Assembly: GCA_964647905.1 (NCBI GenBank)
Contig: CAZYJR010000013.1
Coordinates: 33,498-97,497, forward strand
Direction: 5' to 3'
From: CAZYJR01 sp964647905
GTDB lineage: Bacteria; Desulfobacterota; DSM-4660; Desulfatiglandales; HGW-15
DNA length: 64,000 nucleotides
Shown: positions 17,978 through 26,175 of the stretch, piece by piece
How positions within the stretch are numbered: the first letter of the stretch is position 1
Layout of the letters: each line of letters starts with the position of its first letter
Notes under the pieces: generated by a model
Told to the model about the DNA's origin: nothing
Database searches by the model: none
What the model saw: only the letters and a program-made list of their open reading frames with translations
Made by a program: the position numbers and the translations under genes

Positions 17978-19067
17978 TCCCCTCCAGCATCTCCAGAAAC
18001 GCCTGGATCCGGGTCCTAATTCCACCGCCCGGATCATCCCTCCACTCGCCTTCGATGATAAGGACAGGCACTCCGAGGCCTTCCAGGGCGGTTCTCAGGG
18101 CCGGGGCCTCGTATAGGTAGGGATCGCAAAACTTGAGGGAATGGAAGATAATCCCCCTGGCCCCGCTCCTCGAGATCTCACCCCTTATGTAGTCCATCCT
18201 GCGCGCCGAGTCCCACATCCTGGCGCAGGGGGCCTTGTGCAGATAGGCCTCGCTCAGGACCGCCAGCGGATCCCCGGCAACAGGGATTTGGGGGCGGAAA
18301 CGTCCGGCGGTACAAAGGTCGGCCGCCACCACCTCGCCCCCCGAATCCTCTAAGAGCCGCACCAAGCCGTCCCCGCATATAGGAGACCCTGAGACCATGA
18401 CCTTGACACCCTTAGGCGGCTTGCTCGATCCTGCCTCCAGCTCTGAGACCACCGCCCCCAGGGCCCGGTTGAATTCCCGCCTTGGGACGCCGCAGCCTGA
18501 ATTCACGATATGAAGAATATCGCTGCGCCGCAAGGGCGGATCTCCCCGGCCCTGGAGCTCCAGGAGGCGGCTGCACAGAAACCCGGTCCGGTTGGCCTCT
18601 TCGATGGCCTGAAACAGGCGCTCGCCTGTGACCTCCACTCGATAAAACTCCTCTACGGCCCTTGCCAGCCTCTCCAGTCTTCCCCTGAAATAGTATAGAG
18701 CAGAGGGCCCTAAGACGCGGGGGAGGTCAAGCATGAAAGAAAACCCGGACCCGTGGTAATACCGCCATGCATCGTATACCCGCCTCATCCCGTCGCACGT
18801 GTTGACCATGACGATCCCGGTAAGCGACGAGAGTTCTCCGCTAACGGCTCTTCCCAGGGAGGCCTTTATCAGGGGGCAGAAGTTTGGATCCAGATACGCA
18901 TCCCCGCCGGCCGGAGTCGGCTCGGGCATGATCCGCCTGGGCGTAAGCCCCGCCGCCTCCAGGATCTCCACCGGCAGGTAGGTGCAAGTCCAGCCCACTT
19001 CCCGAGATACCTGCCTCGATTCATCGAGCGCCAGCTTCTCTTTCCAGTACGACACGGAAACCGCCAC
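17955..19067 (-). CDS. 2-hydroxyacyl-CoA dehydratase/double-cubane family protein, subunit 2
   Basis: 370 residues; GTG start at 19067 with GGAGG five bases upstream. N-terminal VGWTCTYLPVEILEAAGLTPRRI is the typical opening of the dehydratase D-component family. Cysteines lie in NFCPLIKASLG, VNTCDGMRR and HSLKFCDPYLYEAP, consistent with cluster ligands. With the 416-residue protein downstream it would form a heterodimer reduced by the activase. First gene of the operon dehydratase 2 - dehydratase 1 - activase - radical SAM. No CoA-transferase or acyl-CoA dehydrogenase gene is adjacent, unlike in amino-acid fermentation loci. Confidence 0.8.
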   Translation of the reverse strand: MAVSVSYWKEKLALDESRQVSREVGWTCTYLPVEILEAAGLTPRRIMPEPTPAGGDAYLDPNFCPLIKASLGRAVSGELSSLTGIVMVNTCDGMRRVYDAWRYYHGSGFSFMLDLPRVLGPSALYYFRGRLERLARAVEEFYRVEVTGERLFQAIEEANRTGFLCSRLLELQGRGDPPLRRSDILHIVNSGCGVPRREFNRALGAVVSELEAGSSKPPKGVKVMVSGSPICGDGLVRLLEDSGGEVVAADLCTAGRFRPQIPVAGDPLAVLSEAYLHKAPCARMWDSARRMDYIRGEISRSGARGIIFHSLKFCDPYLYEAPALRTALEGLGVPVLIIEGEWRDDPGGGIRTRIQAFLEMLEGNEGRADK

Positions 19068-19094
19068 GATATCCTCCGGAGATAGTGTAAGTCC

Positions 19095-19122
19095 ATGCTA
19101 TCACGAGCGACTTTCATGTCAA
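19095..19122 (-). promoter_or_regulatory. Candidate sigma-70-type promoter for the dehydratase operon
   Basis: Minus-strand TTGACA (19117-19122) and TAGCAT (19095-19100) are separated by 16 bases and lie about 28 bases before the GTG at 19067. The -35 is a perfect match, the -10 a 4/6 match. Confidence 0.35.
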
Positions 19123-19147
19123 ACTGAATATAAGTATAAAGGCTCGC

Positions 19148-19177
19148 TTGACAATCCTGGTCCAAACGCAGCATACT
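19148..19177 (+). promoter_or_regulatory. Candidate sigma-70-type promoter for the response-regulator gene
   Basis: TTGACA (19148-19153), 18-base spacer, CATACT (19172-19177), about 75 bases before the ATG at 19252. It is back-to-back with the candidate promoter on the other strand. Confidence 0.35.
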
Positions 19178-19251
19178 AAGCTGGACTCTCAAGTTTACTA
19201 GACTGAGACTTAAAAACCAACTCTGATGTCAATTGAATCAGGAGGCTTGGT

Positions 19252-19734
19252 ATGGAAGAGCACTGGCTGTTGGATTACAAGAGGGTACTAGCGGTTGACG
19301 ATGAGCAGGATATATTGGTATCGCTGAAAGATCTCCTCCCAATGTGTGAGGTGGTGACGGCTCAAGGCTTCGATAAGGCAAAGGAGCTTCTTGAAAATGA
19401 ATATTTTGATATAGCCATTCTGGATATTATGGGAGTCGATGGATATCAGTTATTGGAAATCGCCAAGAAGAGAAATGTAATCCCGGTAATGCTTACAGCA
19501 CATGCCCTTACTCCCGAAGATCTGGAAAAATCCTATGCAAGAGGTACAGCCTCCTACATCCCCAAAGAGAGGATTTCAGACATAGCGACCTACCTGAATG
19601 ACATCCTGGAGGCCGAGGAAAAAGGGAAAAGCCCCTGGTGGCGATGGCTGGACCGCCTCGAGGCATATTTCAACAAGCGATTCGGATCGGATTGGAAAAG
19701 AGAGGAAAGCACGCTCCTCAAGGACCTTAAGTAG
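19252..19734 (+). CDS. Single-domain response regulator (CheY-like receiver)
   Basis: 160 residues; ATG at 19252 with AGGAGG six bases upstream. The receiver domain covers about residues 10-125: acidic pair in LAVDDEQDI, phospho-acceptor Asp in AILDIMGVDGYQ, conserved Thr in VMLTAHAL and Lys in SYIPKERISD. A short C-terminal extension (WWRWLDRLEAYFNKRFG) has no DNA-binding domain, so it acts by protein contact or phosphotransfer. No kinase is adjacent. The MITE inserted exactly at its end: the stop TAG at 19732-19734 straddles the target duplication and the element's first bases. Confidence 0.9.
   Translation: MEEHWLLDYKRVLAVDDEQDILVSLKDLLPMCEVVTAQGFDKAKELLENEYFDIAILDIMGVDGYQLLEIAKKRNVIPVMLTAHALTPEDLEKSYARGTASYIPKERISDIATYLNDILEAEEKGKSPWWRWLDRLEAYFNKRFGSDWKREESTLLKDLK
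19729..19732. repeat. Target-site duplication AAGT, left copy
   Basis: AAGT immediately precedes the MITE; an identical AAGT is at 19911-19914 on the other side. Confidence 0.65.
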
Positions 19735-19910
19735 TGTCCATCCATAAATGAGTTCTAGGCACTAGCGAGTTTCCAGGGCAGAAATGAGCAATTTCTTCCA
19801 AGGTCAAGGAGATCAAGGGGTTGGGAGGAGGCGTACTGGAGTACCTCGCACGACCAACCCTGCAGACCGACGCCGAGATTGGTAGAAAGGGCCACTTCTG
19901 GACGGAAACT
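19733..19910 (+). mobile_element. 178-bp MITE with imperfect terminal inverted repeats
   Basis: The element starts AGTGTCCATCCATAAA and ends TTCTGGACGGAAACT; the ends match as inverted repeats at about 12 of 15 positions. It is flanked on both sides by AAGT, a 4-bp target duplication. It is too short to code for a transposase, so it would be moved in trans by a full-length IS with the same ends. Its first 71 bases recur, inverted, at 10919-10989. It lies directly against the response-regulator stop codon, and its two initial bases AG recreate the TAG stop. The IS family was not identified. Confidence 0.7.
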
Positions 19911-20088
19911 AAGTAGCGAGCCGCCTGATCCCGGGAATCGCGCCCTGTTGGGAATGAGAGGACTCCTTGATATTCGCGGCCCTCGGAGCGCACCGGTTAG
20001 TGATAGGTGCGGAGTGCGTGCCCTTGGGCTCGGCCGCTCCCAGTGCGGCCCCAAACTCCCGGGGGAAAGGGAGCGGCGCCCGGCCGAG
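19911..20088. other. Right target duplication and intergenic stretch without a gene
   Basis: AAGT (19911-19914) is the right-hand copy of the target duplication. The remaining bases to 20088 hold no frame with a ribosome site, and no terminator or RNA gene was recognised. Confidence 0.5.
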
Positions 20089-20925
20089 CTACCTGGACTG
20101 GTCCCGGATGCCGAGAAGCCTCAAGGCGGCCGCCTCCAGGCGCTCCTGAAAGCCTTCACCGGAGCCGGCCAGGCTGTCGGCAAAGCCGTTCAATTCCAAA
20201 CGCTCCGCGGCGGGAAGCCAGGAAAAGGCGCGTGTCCATTCCTCCTCCAGGGTCTTCGCCAGATCCTCGGACGCCCGCTTCACGGCCGCAACCGAGGCCA
20301 GGGTCTTGAGATAGAGGGAGAGCGCGAGCCTCCTGCCGGCCGGGGAGGGGGAAAGCTTGCCCCAGATTTCTCTCTCCCGCCTTACATCCTCCAAGTCGTG
20401 CCGGATAAGCGCAGCCTGCCCCTCGGAGAGCCCGAGCCCTCCAAGCCACTCCGCCACTTCCGCGTCCTTGACCGCGATGGAGAGGAGATACACATACTGC
20501 TGCAGCAGGGGGAAATCCATACCCGAGGCCCGGGCTGCATCCTGTAATCTGGTGGTGAACCTAAACGCGTAGAATTCAGGGGAGCCGTGAAGGAACGCAT
20601 GGGCCGCCTCGTGCTGGAGCGCCCCGCGGATCACGGTCTCGGGGAGCCCTTTTACGCGCTCCCTGCAGACGTGTATCCTCGGACCCCCGGCCCAGGCTTC
20701 ATGAACCGCCAGAAAATCCTCCTCCCCTTCCGTGGAGACGCCCAGCCTCTGCTTTTCCTCCTGCAGGAAGCCGATCATGGAATCCATCGACTCCCAGACC
20801 CTGACCTCCATTTCGGGAGGCTCCTCTTGCGCCCTCTCCAGGACCGAGTCCACGGTCCGGCGCACCTGCGCCATGAACTCCTCCGGCACCCGGCCCTCGG
20901 CTGCAACCTTGACCTTGTCTCCCAT
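20089..20925 (-). CDS. Hypothetical protein with HExxH metallopeptidase-like motif
   Basis: 278 residues, ATG at 20925 (only a weak GGGCGG upstream). The single recognisable feature is QHEAAHAFLHG, with HEAAH at residues 105-109: the HExxH zinc-binding pattern of gluzincin or minigluzincin peptidases. A possible third ligand lies in VKDAEVAEWLGG. No signal peptide or membrane segment is visible, so it is probably cytoplasmic. I do not recognise the family; zinc peptidase activity is inferred from the motif only. The gene stands alone between the MITE and the XRE-cupin regulator. Confidence 0.65.
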   Translation of the reverse strand: MGDKVKVAAEGRVPEEFMAQVRRTVDSVLERAQEEPPEMEVRVWESMDSMIGFLQEEKQRLGVSTEGEEDFLAVHEAWAGGPRIHVCRERVKGLPETVIRGALQHEAAHAFLHGSPEFYAFRFTTRLQDAARASGMDFPLLQQYVYLLSIAVKDAEVAEWLGGLGLSEGQAALIRHDLEDVRREREIWGKLSPSPAGRRLALSLYLKTLASVAAVKRASEDLAKTLEEEWTRAFSWLPAAERLELNGFADSLAGSGEGFQERLEAAALRLLGIRDQSR

Positions 20926-21109
20926 AAAGGCCGCCCATCAAGAATCCTTCAACCGCTGTTCATACCCTACCTCATCCCGCCCCGGCCGACAATGGAGACG
21001 AATCCCGGCGGCATAGCGCCTCCATAGGAGACCATTCCCTGAGCGGATCCCCAAGAAAGTGCCCTCCACGAAGAGCGAGCCGGACGACTCAGGACCGCGG
21101 GCGGGCGAA

Positions 21110-21718
21110 TTACCAGTTCGGGGGGGTGTTAACGATTATTATGACGCTCTCGGACTCACCGGGGTTGTGCCAGCTGTGGAGGGTTTCACTGCGGTATTGC
21201 ATGAGGTCTCCTTCCTCCAAGTGGTATTCTTGATCGTTCAACCGAAAGACAGCCTCTCCGAGTATGACATACACCAGCTCTTCCCCGACGTGGCTCATGG
21301 GCATCTTGCGCCCCTCTCCCGGGGGGTTACGGTACAAGGTGGCCTGGAGGTTGCTGCTGCTCTTTCGGACGAGGGACTCGCAGTGCGCCGAGGAGCCCTC
21401 CACCTTGAGCGGCATGCCCTTCCCCTTCCTGGTCACGGTTCCCAGGCGCTGCCCGTCTTCCACCTCGAACAGGCGCACCATGCTGATTTCCAGGAAGGAG
21501 GTTATCTTCTTGAGATTTTCCACCGAGATGTTTGCCTTGCCGCCCTCGAGCTGGCTCAGGAAACTGACGCTCAGCTCGGTGGCCGATGCCAGTTTTTCGA
21601 GCGAGATCCTCTTTTCCTTTCTCACCCGGCGTATGCCTGCACCAAGGCCAAAGGTCCCAGCCCCCCCGTCCTGCTTCATGACCCGCATCTCCCTAAGCAC
21701 TTGATCCGATCGTTTCAA
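21110..21718 (-). CDS. XRE-family regulator with C-terminal cupin domain
   Basis: 202 residues from 21718; a later in-frame ATG (codon 12) is an alternative start. The helix-turn-helix is at about 25-80 (GIRRVRKEKRISLEKLASAT, then LSVSFLSQLEGGKANIS). The cupin is at about 120-200, with MSHVGEELVYVILGEAVFRL and LHSWHNPG carrying typical metal or ligand histidines and glutamate. Such HTH-cupin regulators sense small metabolites, often amines, amino acids or carboxylates. It is transcribed divergently from the TRAP operon, which it most likely controls. Confidence 0.88.
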   Translation of the reverse strand: MKRSDQVLREMRVMKQDGGAGTFGLGAGIRRVRKEKRISLEKLASATELSVSFLSQLEGGKANISVENLKKITSFLEISMVRLFEVEDGQRLGTVTRKGKGMPLKVEGSSAHCESLVRKSSSNLQATLYRNPPGEGRKMPMSHVGEELVYVILGEAVFRLNDQEYHLEEGDLMQYRSETLHSWHNPGESESVIIIVNTPPNW

Positions 21719-21830
21719 AGGCCCCTTCCGTCAAGCCGAGCAATGCTCGAGCCCCTCAGCGGGGAAAGGGATCTCGCCCCAAGACTGGATACCCGCATTT
21801 ACCACGAATACTTAAAATAGTAAAAGCTGA

Positions 21831-21859
21831 TTGAACACTATACTCTCTCATGGTAGAGT
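21831..21859 (+). promoter_or_regulatory. Candidate promoter of the TRAP operon with overlapping inverted repeat
   Basis: TTGAAC (21831-21836), 17-base spacer, TAGAGT (21854-21859). The inverted repeat ACTCT...AGAGT overlaps spacer and -10, a sensible operator position for the divergently encoded XRE-cupin protein. Confidence 0.4.
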
Positions 21860-21931
21860 TTCACTCGAGTTCGGTCAACAACCCCGGCGACGGTACACAA
21901 ACCACTCTCAACCCTATCAAGGAGGTTCCTC

Positions 21932-22954
21932 ATGAAGATCAAAAGACCGGTAATATGGCTTGTTTCATTGCTGGCGGCGTGTACACTCGCTTTTCCGGCC
22001 GTCGCCGCCGACGAACCCATAGTGATGAAGTTCGGCCTTGCAGCGCCCGACATAAACCCGAGCTTTTGGGCCACTCATTACAATATGTTCAAGTATGAAG
22101 TGGAAAGGCAGTCAAACGGCAGACTCAAGGTGGAGTTGATCTGGGGAGGGGCTCTGGGAAGCCCGGCTGACCGGATGAAACAGGTCATGATGGGGCAGAT
22201 TCAAGGCGCTGATACGGCTGAAGGCCCCATTGCACAGGTCTTCAAGCCCGTTCAGGTGCTCTCCATTCCCTATCTGTTTGAAGACGTCCACCAGGCCTGG
22301 AGGGTCTATGACGGCCCTTTCATTGATAAACTCAACGAAGAGATGCGCGAGAAGACCGGGCTGCGCGTGCTCCACTGGTGGGAATCGGGAGGATTCAAGC
22401 AGTGGACCAATTCCAGTAGACCAATAAGGAAGCCCGAGGACATGAAGGGGCTCAAAATGAGAGTCATGCCGTCTCCCATCTTCCAGAAATTGGTCTCCAG
22501 CCTGGGGGGATCACCGACGCCGATAAGCTTCGGGGAGCTTTACGGGGCCTTGAAGAACAAGACGGTGGACGGCCAGAACAACGCATTGTCTCTTGTCCAT
22601 CTCTTCAAGTATTACCAGGTGCAGAAGTACGTGACCATCGACAATCATGTCTACGCCGTATCCTCGATGCTTATCAACGACAAATTCTACCGCTCCCTGC
22701 CTGAAGAACTCAGGCAGGTGATAGATAAGGCGCAGAAGATCGCCCTCTCCGTCAACCGGGGCGTCTCCGGTTACACGAATCACATGGCTATCGAAGGCTT
22801 GAAAAATGAGGGCATGGAGATCCACGAGCTAACGGAATCGGAAAGGGCGGAGTTCAAGGCCGAGGCCCAGGCCCCGGTGGTTGAATGGCTCCGGGATGAA
22901 GTGGGCGATGAGTGGGTGGATGGGATGATGGACGCCGCCAGAGCCGCCAGATAG
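21932..22954 (+). CDS. TRAP transporter solute-binding protein (DctP family)
   Basis: 340 residues, ATG at 21932 with AAGGAGG six bases upstream. An N-terminal Sec signal peptide ends near FPAVAADE. The mature protein has the DctP pattern: VMKFGLAAPDINPSFWATHY, NGRLKVELIWGGALGSPADR, LKMRVMPSPIFQKLVSSLGG with the conserved substrate-carboxylate Arg, and DGQNNALS. It captures a carboxylate-containing solute and hands it to the DctQM membrane proteins encoded directly downstream. The ligand cannot be told from the sequence; the neighbouring aldehyde oxidoreductase suggests an organic acid of anaerobic metabolism. Confidence 0.93.
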   Translation: MKIKRPVIWLVSLLAACTLAFPAVAADEPIVMKFGLAAPDINPSFWATHYNMFKYEVERQSNGRLKVELIWGGALGSPADRMKQVMMGQIQGADTAEGPIAQVFKPVQVLSIPYLFEDVHQAWRVYDGPFIDKLNEEMREKTGLRVLHWWESGGFKQWTNSSRPIRKPEDMKGLKMRVMPSPIFQKLVSSLGGSPTPISFGELYGALKNKTVDGQNNALSLVHLFKYYQVQKYVTIDNHVYAVSSMLINDKFYRSLPEELRQVIDKAQKIALSVNRGVSGYTNHMAIEGLKNEGMEIHELTESERAEFKAEAQAPVVEWLRDEVGDEWVDGMMDAARAAR

Positions 22955-22970
22955 GGGCCCCGGAGGGAGC

Positions 22971-23525
22971 ATGCAGCAGGGAAGATTACCCCGGCGCATC
23001 GAATCCATCGGGACAGGGCTGTGTGTGCTTCTCCTGGTGCTTATGAGCGCTGTGGTAGTGATCCAGGTCTTTTCGAGATACGTCCTCAACCATTCCTTTG
23101 TTTGGGCGGAGGAACTGGTCAGATACCTGATGATATGGATGGTCATGCTGGGGGCGGCCCTGGTCCAATCCAGGAACGAGCATATTCGCATTGATTTTTT
23201 TCCCAGGCTGGCGGGTCCCAGGGGAAGGCCGGCTCTCGAGACCCTATTCCGCGGCTGCACCCTGCTCTTCCTGACCATCATCACGGTCAAAGGAGTGGAG
23301 GCCGCCTACTTCAACAGGATGTTCGAGAGCTCGGGCTTGAGAATCAGCATGCTGTGGCCGACGCTGGCAGTCCCGGTGGGAGGATTGTTGATCGGTATCT
23401 ACACGGCCTTGGGTCTAATAAGAGATCTCCGCCGTCTGCTTCTCAGACCCAGGCACCGGCTCGAGGATATGGATATGAGCTCCGCCCCGGGCGGACCCGA
23501 AACCGCCCGCACTCGAGAGGAATAA
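22971..23525 (+). CDS. TRAP transporter small membrane subunit (DctQ family)
   Basis: 184 residues with four hydrophobic segments and the DctQ motif region FSRYVLNHSFVWAEELVRYLMIW (conserved WAEE). It follows the binding protein by 16 bases with GGAGGGAGC before its ATG. The C-terminal tail (LRPRHRLEDMDMSS) is polar and cytoplasmic. It bridges binding protein and large permease in the sodium-driven TRAP complex. Confidence 0.9.
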   Translation: MQQGRLPRRIESIGTGLCVLLLVLMSAVVVIQVFSRYVLNHSFVWAEELVRYLMIWMVMLGAALVQSRNEHIRIDFFPRLAGPRGRPALETLFRGCTLLFLTIITVKGVEAAYFNRMFESSGLRISMLWPTLAVPVGGLLIGIYTALGLIRDLRRLLLRPRHRLEDMDMSSAPGGPETARTREE

Positions 23526-23528
23526 CCC

Positions 23529-24818
23529 GTGCCGCTGAGCGTGATGATTCTCATCTTCGTGGTCATGCTCATTGCAGGAATGCCCGTAGCATTTGTGATG
23601 GGATTCTCTGCCTGTCTTTATCTCCTTTTCTCTCCCGAGGCCTCGTTCCTGGATATGGCCCCGCAGCGACTATTCTCCGGGATGGACTCATTCGTGCTGA
23701 TGTGCATTCCCTTCTTCATACTCGCCGGCGAGATCATGACCCGAGGAAGGATAGCGGACAGGATAGTGGACTTCGCTAACTTGGTCGTGGGGCGCTTCCG
23801 TGGAGGACTGGCCCATGTCAACATCATGGCTTCCATGCTCTTTGCAGGCATCACGGGAGTCGCGCTGGGCGATATAGCGGCGCTGGGCTCGATATTCATC
23901 CCTGCTATGAAAAAGCAGGGGTACCCGAGTGACTTCTCGGCGGCGGTGACCGCCTCTTCTTCCATCATCGGCCCCATCATCCCTCCGTCCATGATCATAG
24001 TGATCTATGGAGCGGTTACCTCTGTGTCCATAGGAGCGCTATTCGCAGCAGCCATAGTGCCGGGCGTGCTCATGGGCCTCTCCCAGATGGGAATCGTGGC
24101 GCTGACGGCAAAACGGCGCGGCTACCCCAAGGTCACCATAACGCTCACCCCGAGGAAGCTCTTCATGGGCACCAAGGATGCCTTGGTCCCCCTGATGATG
24201 CCTGCTATTATCCTCTTCGGCATCCTATCCGGAATCTTTACCCCGACTGAGGCGGCAGGTGTAGCGGTTTTATATGCCTTTGTTGTGGCAACCTTCCTCT
24301 ATCGCTCTTTGAAATGGTCAGACTACCTCCCGGTTTTCAGTACGGCTGTCTACTTCTCAGCCAAGTTGTTGATCATTGTAGGCTGCGGCTCAATCCTGGC
24401 ATGGATCTTCGGAATTGAAAACGTACCGGAAAAGATCAAGATGCTCTTTTATTCAATCAGTGAAAACAAGTACATGCTGCTTATAATGATCAACATATTC
24501 CTCATTGTATTAGGAATGTGGCTGGATCCTTCTGCATCCATAATCTTGTTCGCTCCCATGCTGACTCCTTTGGCCGCTGATTTGGGATTGGATCCGGTCC
24601 ACTTCGGCATCCTAATGATTGTAAACCTGAACATCGGTCTTTTAACCCCGCCTTTGGCCGTATGCCTGTTTGCCGCTTCGGATATATCACGAGACCCTGT
24701 AGATCGAATTATTATCTCGGTTTTGCCTTTTCTGTTGGCATCGATGTTTTCCTTGGCCTTGATCACCTATGTGCCCGCTTTCACCATGACCCTGCCCGAG
24801 TGGTTAGGGTTGCTTTAG
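23529..24818 (+). CDS. TRAP transporter large permease (DctM family)
   Basis: 429 residues, the usual DctM size, with about twelve hydrophobic segments. Family motifs include MPVAFVMGFSACLY, IPFFILAGEIMTRG, VTASSSIIGPIIPPSMIIVIYG and LGLDPVHFGILMIVNLNIGLLTPP. The start is GTG at 23529, three bases after the DctQ stop, with AGAGGA upstream. It is the translocating subunit of the sodium-coupled uptake system. Confidence 0.95.
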   Translation: MPLSVMILIFVVMLIAGMPVAFVMGFSACLYLLFSPEASFLDMAPQRLFSGMDSFVLMCIPFFILAGEIMTRGRIADRIVDFANLVVGRFRGGLAHVNIMASMLFAGITGVALGDIAALGSIFIPAMKKQGYPSDFSAAVTASSSIIGPIIPPSMIIVIYGAVTSVSIGALFAAAIVPGVLMGLSQMGIVALTAKRRGYPKVTITLTPRKLFMGTKDALVPLMMPAIILFGILSGIFTPTEAAGVAVLYAFVVATFLYRSLKWSDYLPVFSTAVYFSAKLLIIVGCGSILAWIFGIENVPEKIKMLFYSISENKYMLLIMINIFLIVLGMWLDPSASIILFAPMLTPLAADLGLDPVHFGILMIVNLNIGLLTPPLAVCLFAASDISRDPVDRIIISVLPFLLASMFSLALITYVPAFTMTLPEWLGLL

Positions 24819-24835
24819 TCTGGGGGTGTCCTGTT

Positions 24836-25291
24836 ATGAGTGTGGGTGATTCTCTTTCATACACGGTGAGCACCGAGGTCTCCGTGCCGGCCCGTGAAGC
24901 CTTCGATTACTTGTCGGACCCGCTTCAGATAGGCCGCTGGGCCCTGGGTTGCCTCGATACCCGGCCAACCGAGAAGACAGGCCTTTTCAAGGGGACATCC
25001 ATCTTCGACGGATCCGAGGCGTGGGTTCGAGTGGAGACCGACCCCAAGAGGCTTCTGATCGACTACCACGTGGGGGACAGTGAAACCCAACTCCCTCGCA
25101 TCTCGACCCGGATAATGCCGGGGGGGCTTTGCAACCGGGATCGCGGCCGTTGCATCGTGACCATGACGGCCTGGCGGCCCGGGGATATGGACGATCCGCG
25201 TTGGCTGCGTTTGTGCGCCACGCATGAGACGGAGATATTCATTATCAGAGAGCACTTGGAGCACAGTGGAAAAGGCCTTTTCTCGAAGTAG
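24836..25291 (+). CDS. SRPBCC-fold hypothetical protein
   Basis: 151 residues from the ATG at 24836, 17 bases after DctM. The opening YTVSTEVSVPAREAFDYLSDPLQIGRWALG resembles the START/polyketide-cyclase (SRPBCC) fold used for hydrophobic small-molecule binding. The frame is open further upstream, but that part overlaps DctM and has no ribosome site. It lies between the TRAP genes and the aldehyde-oxidoreductase cluster and probably belongs to the same transcript. A ligand-binding or chaperone role is an inference; the family match is by pattern only. Confidence 0.6.
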   Translation: MSVGDSLSYTVSTEVSVPAREAFDYLSDPLQIGRWALGCLDTRPTEKTGLFKGTSIFDGSEAWVRVETDPKRLLIDYHVGDSETQLPRISTRIMPGGLCNRDRGRCIVTMTAWRPGDMDDPRWLRLCATHETEIFIIREHLEHSGKGLFSK

Positions 25292-25369
25292 CAAAGACCC
25301 GTTGATGTGCATGCCCGAGGAACAGTACCATGGCTTTGCCATGCCGAAGGAATTTGAGGAGGACGGAGG

Positions 25370-25648
25370 ATGTATAGTCTCAAGGTGACCGTGGAGCGCA
25401 TCGAGGGTTACTGCAACCAGCCCATGCTGGTCGGCGACGGCTTCGTGGTGGAAGGCGGCCGCATCAGGATCCCCGAAGGGAAGCATGTATGCATGTACGC
25501 GCTCCAGAGCATGATGCCTATCTTCCCTTTGCTTCAACGATCGGGTGGAGGAGAGAAGGGGGACTGGACCAACAAGGTGGATCAGTTCTGTTGCCCCGAC
25601 CCCAGGGGCAAGGTACACTACCGGATAGAGAGGATGGAGAAGACATGA
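25370..25648 (+). CDS. TIGR04076-like small protein linked to AOR
   Basis: 92 residues; GAGGAGG precedes the ATG at 25370. It starts YSLKVTVERIEGYCNQPMLV and has CMYALQSMMPIFPLL, then CCPDPRGKVHYRIERME, the pattern of the TIGR04076 family, small cysteine-containing proteins often found beside Fe-S oxidoreductases. Its stop overlaps the ATG of the ferredoxin gene (ATGA). The function of the family is not established. Confidence 0.65.
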   Translation: MYSLKVTVERIEGYCNQPMLVGDGFVVEGGRIRIPEGKHVCMYALQSMMPIFPLLQRSGGGEKGDWTNKVDQFCCPDPRGKVHYRIERMEKT

Positions 25649-26172
25649 TCGTGGTCCATGCAGAAAAGTGCTCCGGATGCCGGCGCTGCGAGGTCAACTG
25701 CTCATTCTTCCATTCAGGTTGCGTGGGGCGAAGCCGGGCGCGGGTCAAGGTGGTCAAGATCGAGGACTTGGGCCTCGACTACCCGGTGGTATGCCCCCAG
25801 TGCAAGGAGCGTTACTGCACCCGATGCCCCGAGTCCGCGCTGGAGATCGGGCCGTTGGGGCAGATAGTGGCATCGCCCACTCTGTGCACGGCCTGCGGCA
25901 CCTGCCAGACACTTTGCCCTATAGGCGCCATCGAGCTCTACGAGGACATCCCTTACGTGTGCGACCTTTGCGGAGGCGATCCCAGGTGCGTGGCGCAGTG
26001 CAACATGGGGGCCGTTGAGTATCGACCCGGGGAAGGAGGCTCCTTGAGCCTCAAGGAATACAAGGCGGGGGCCAAGGGTATGAGCGCGGAGGAAAAGCGG
26101 GTGCGCTTCGTACTCGACCGGGCCGGGGATCTCTTGGATTCATGGAAACACTCTTCCGAAGCGGGAGGATGA
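25645..26172 (+). CDS. Polyferredoxin, HycB/DmsB-like electron carrier for AOR
   Basis: 175 residues from the ATG at 25645 that overlaps the previous stop. Cysteine groups able to hold about four [4Fe-4S] clusters are visible: CSGCRRCEVNC, CPQCKERYCTRC, CTACGTCQTLC and CDLCGGDPRCVAQC. This arrangement is typical of electron-transfer subunits encoded beside aldehyde:ferredoxin oxidoreductases and molybdopterin enzymes. It lies three bases before the AOR gene, so it is the probable redox partner, carrying electrons from aldehyde oxidation to (or from) another acceptor. Confidence 0.9.
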   Translation: MIVVHAEKCSGCRRCEVNCSFFHSGCVGRSRARVKVVKIEDLGLDYPVVCPQCKERYCTRCPESALEIGPLGQIVASPTLCTACGTCQTLCPIGAIELYEDIPYVCDLCGGDPRCVAQCNMGAVEYRPGEGGSLSLKEYKAGAKGMSAEEKRVRFVLDRAGDLLDSWKHSSEAGG

Positions 26173-26175
26173 GAC

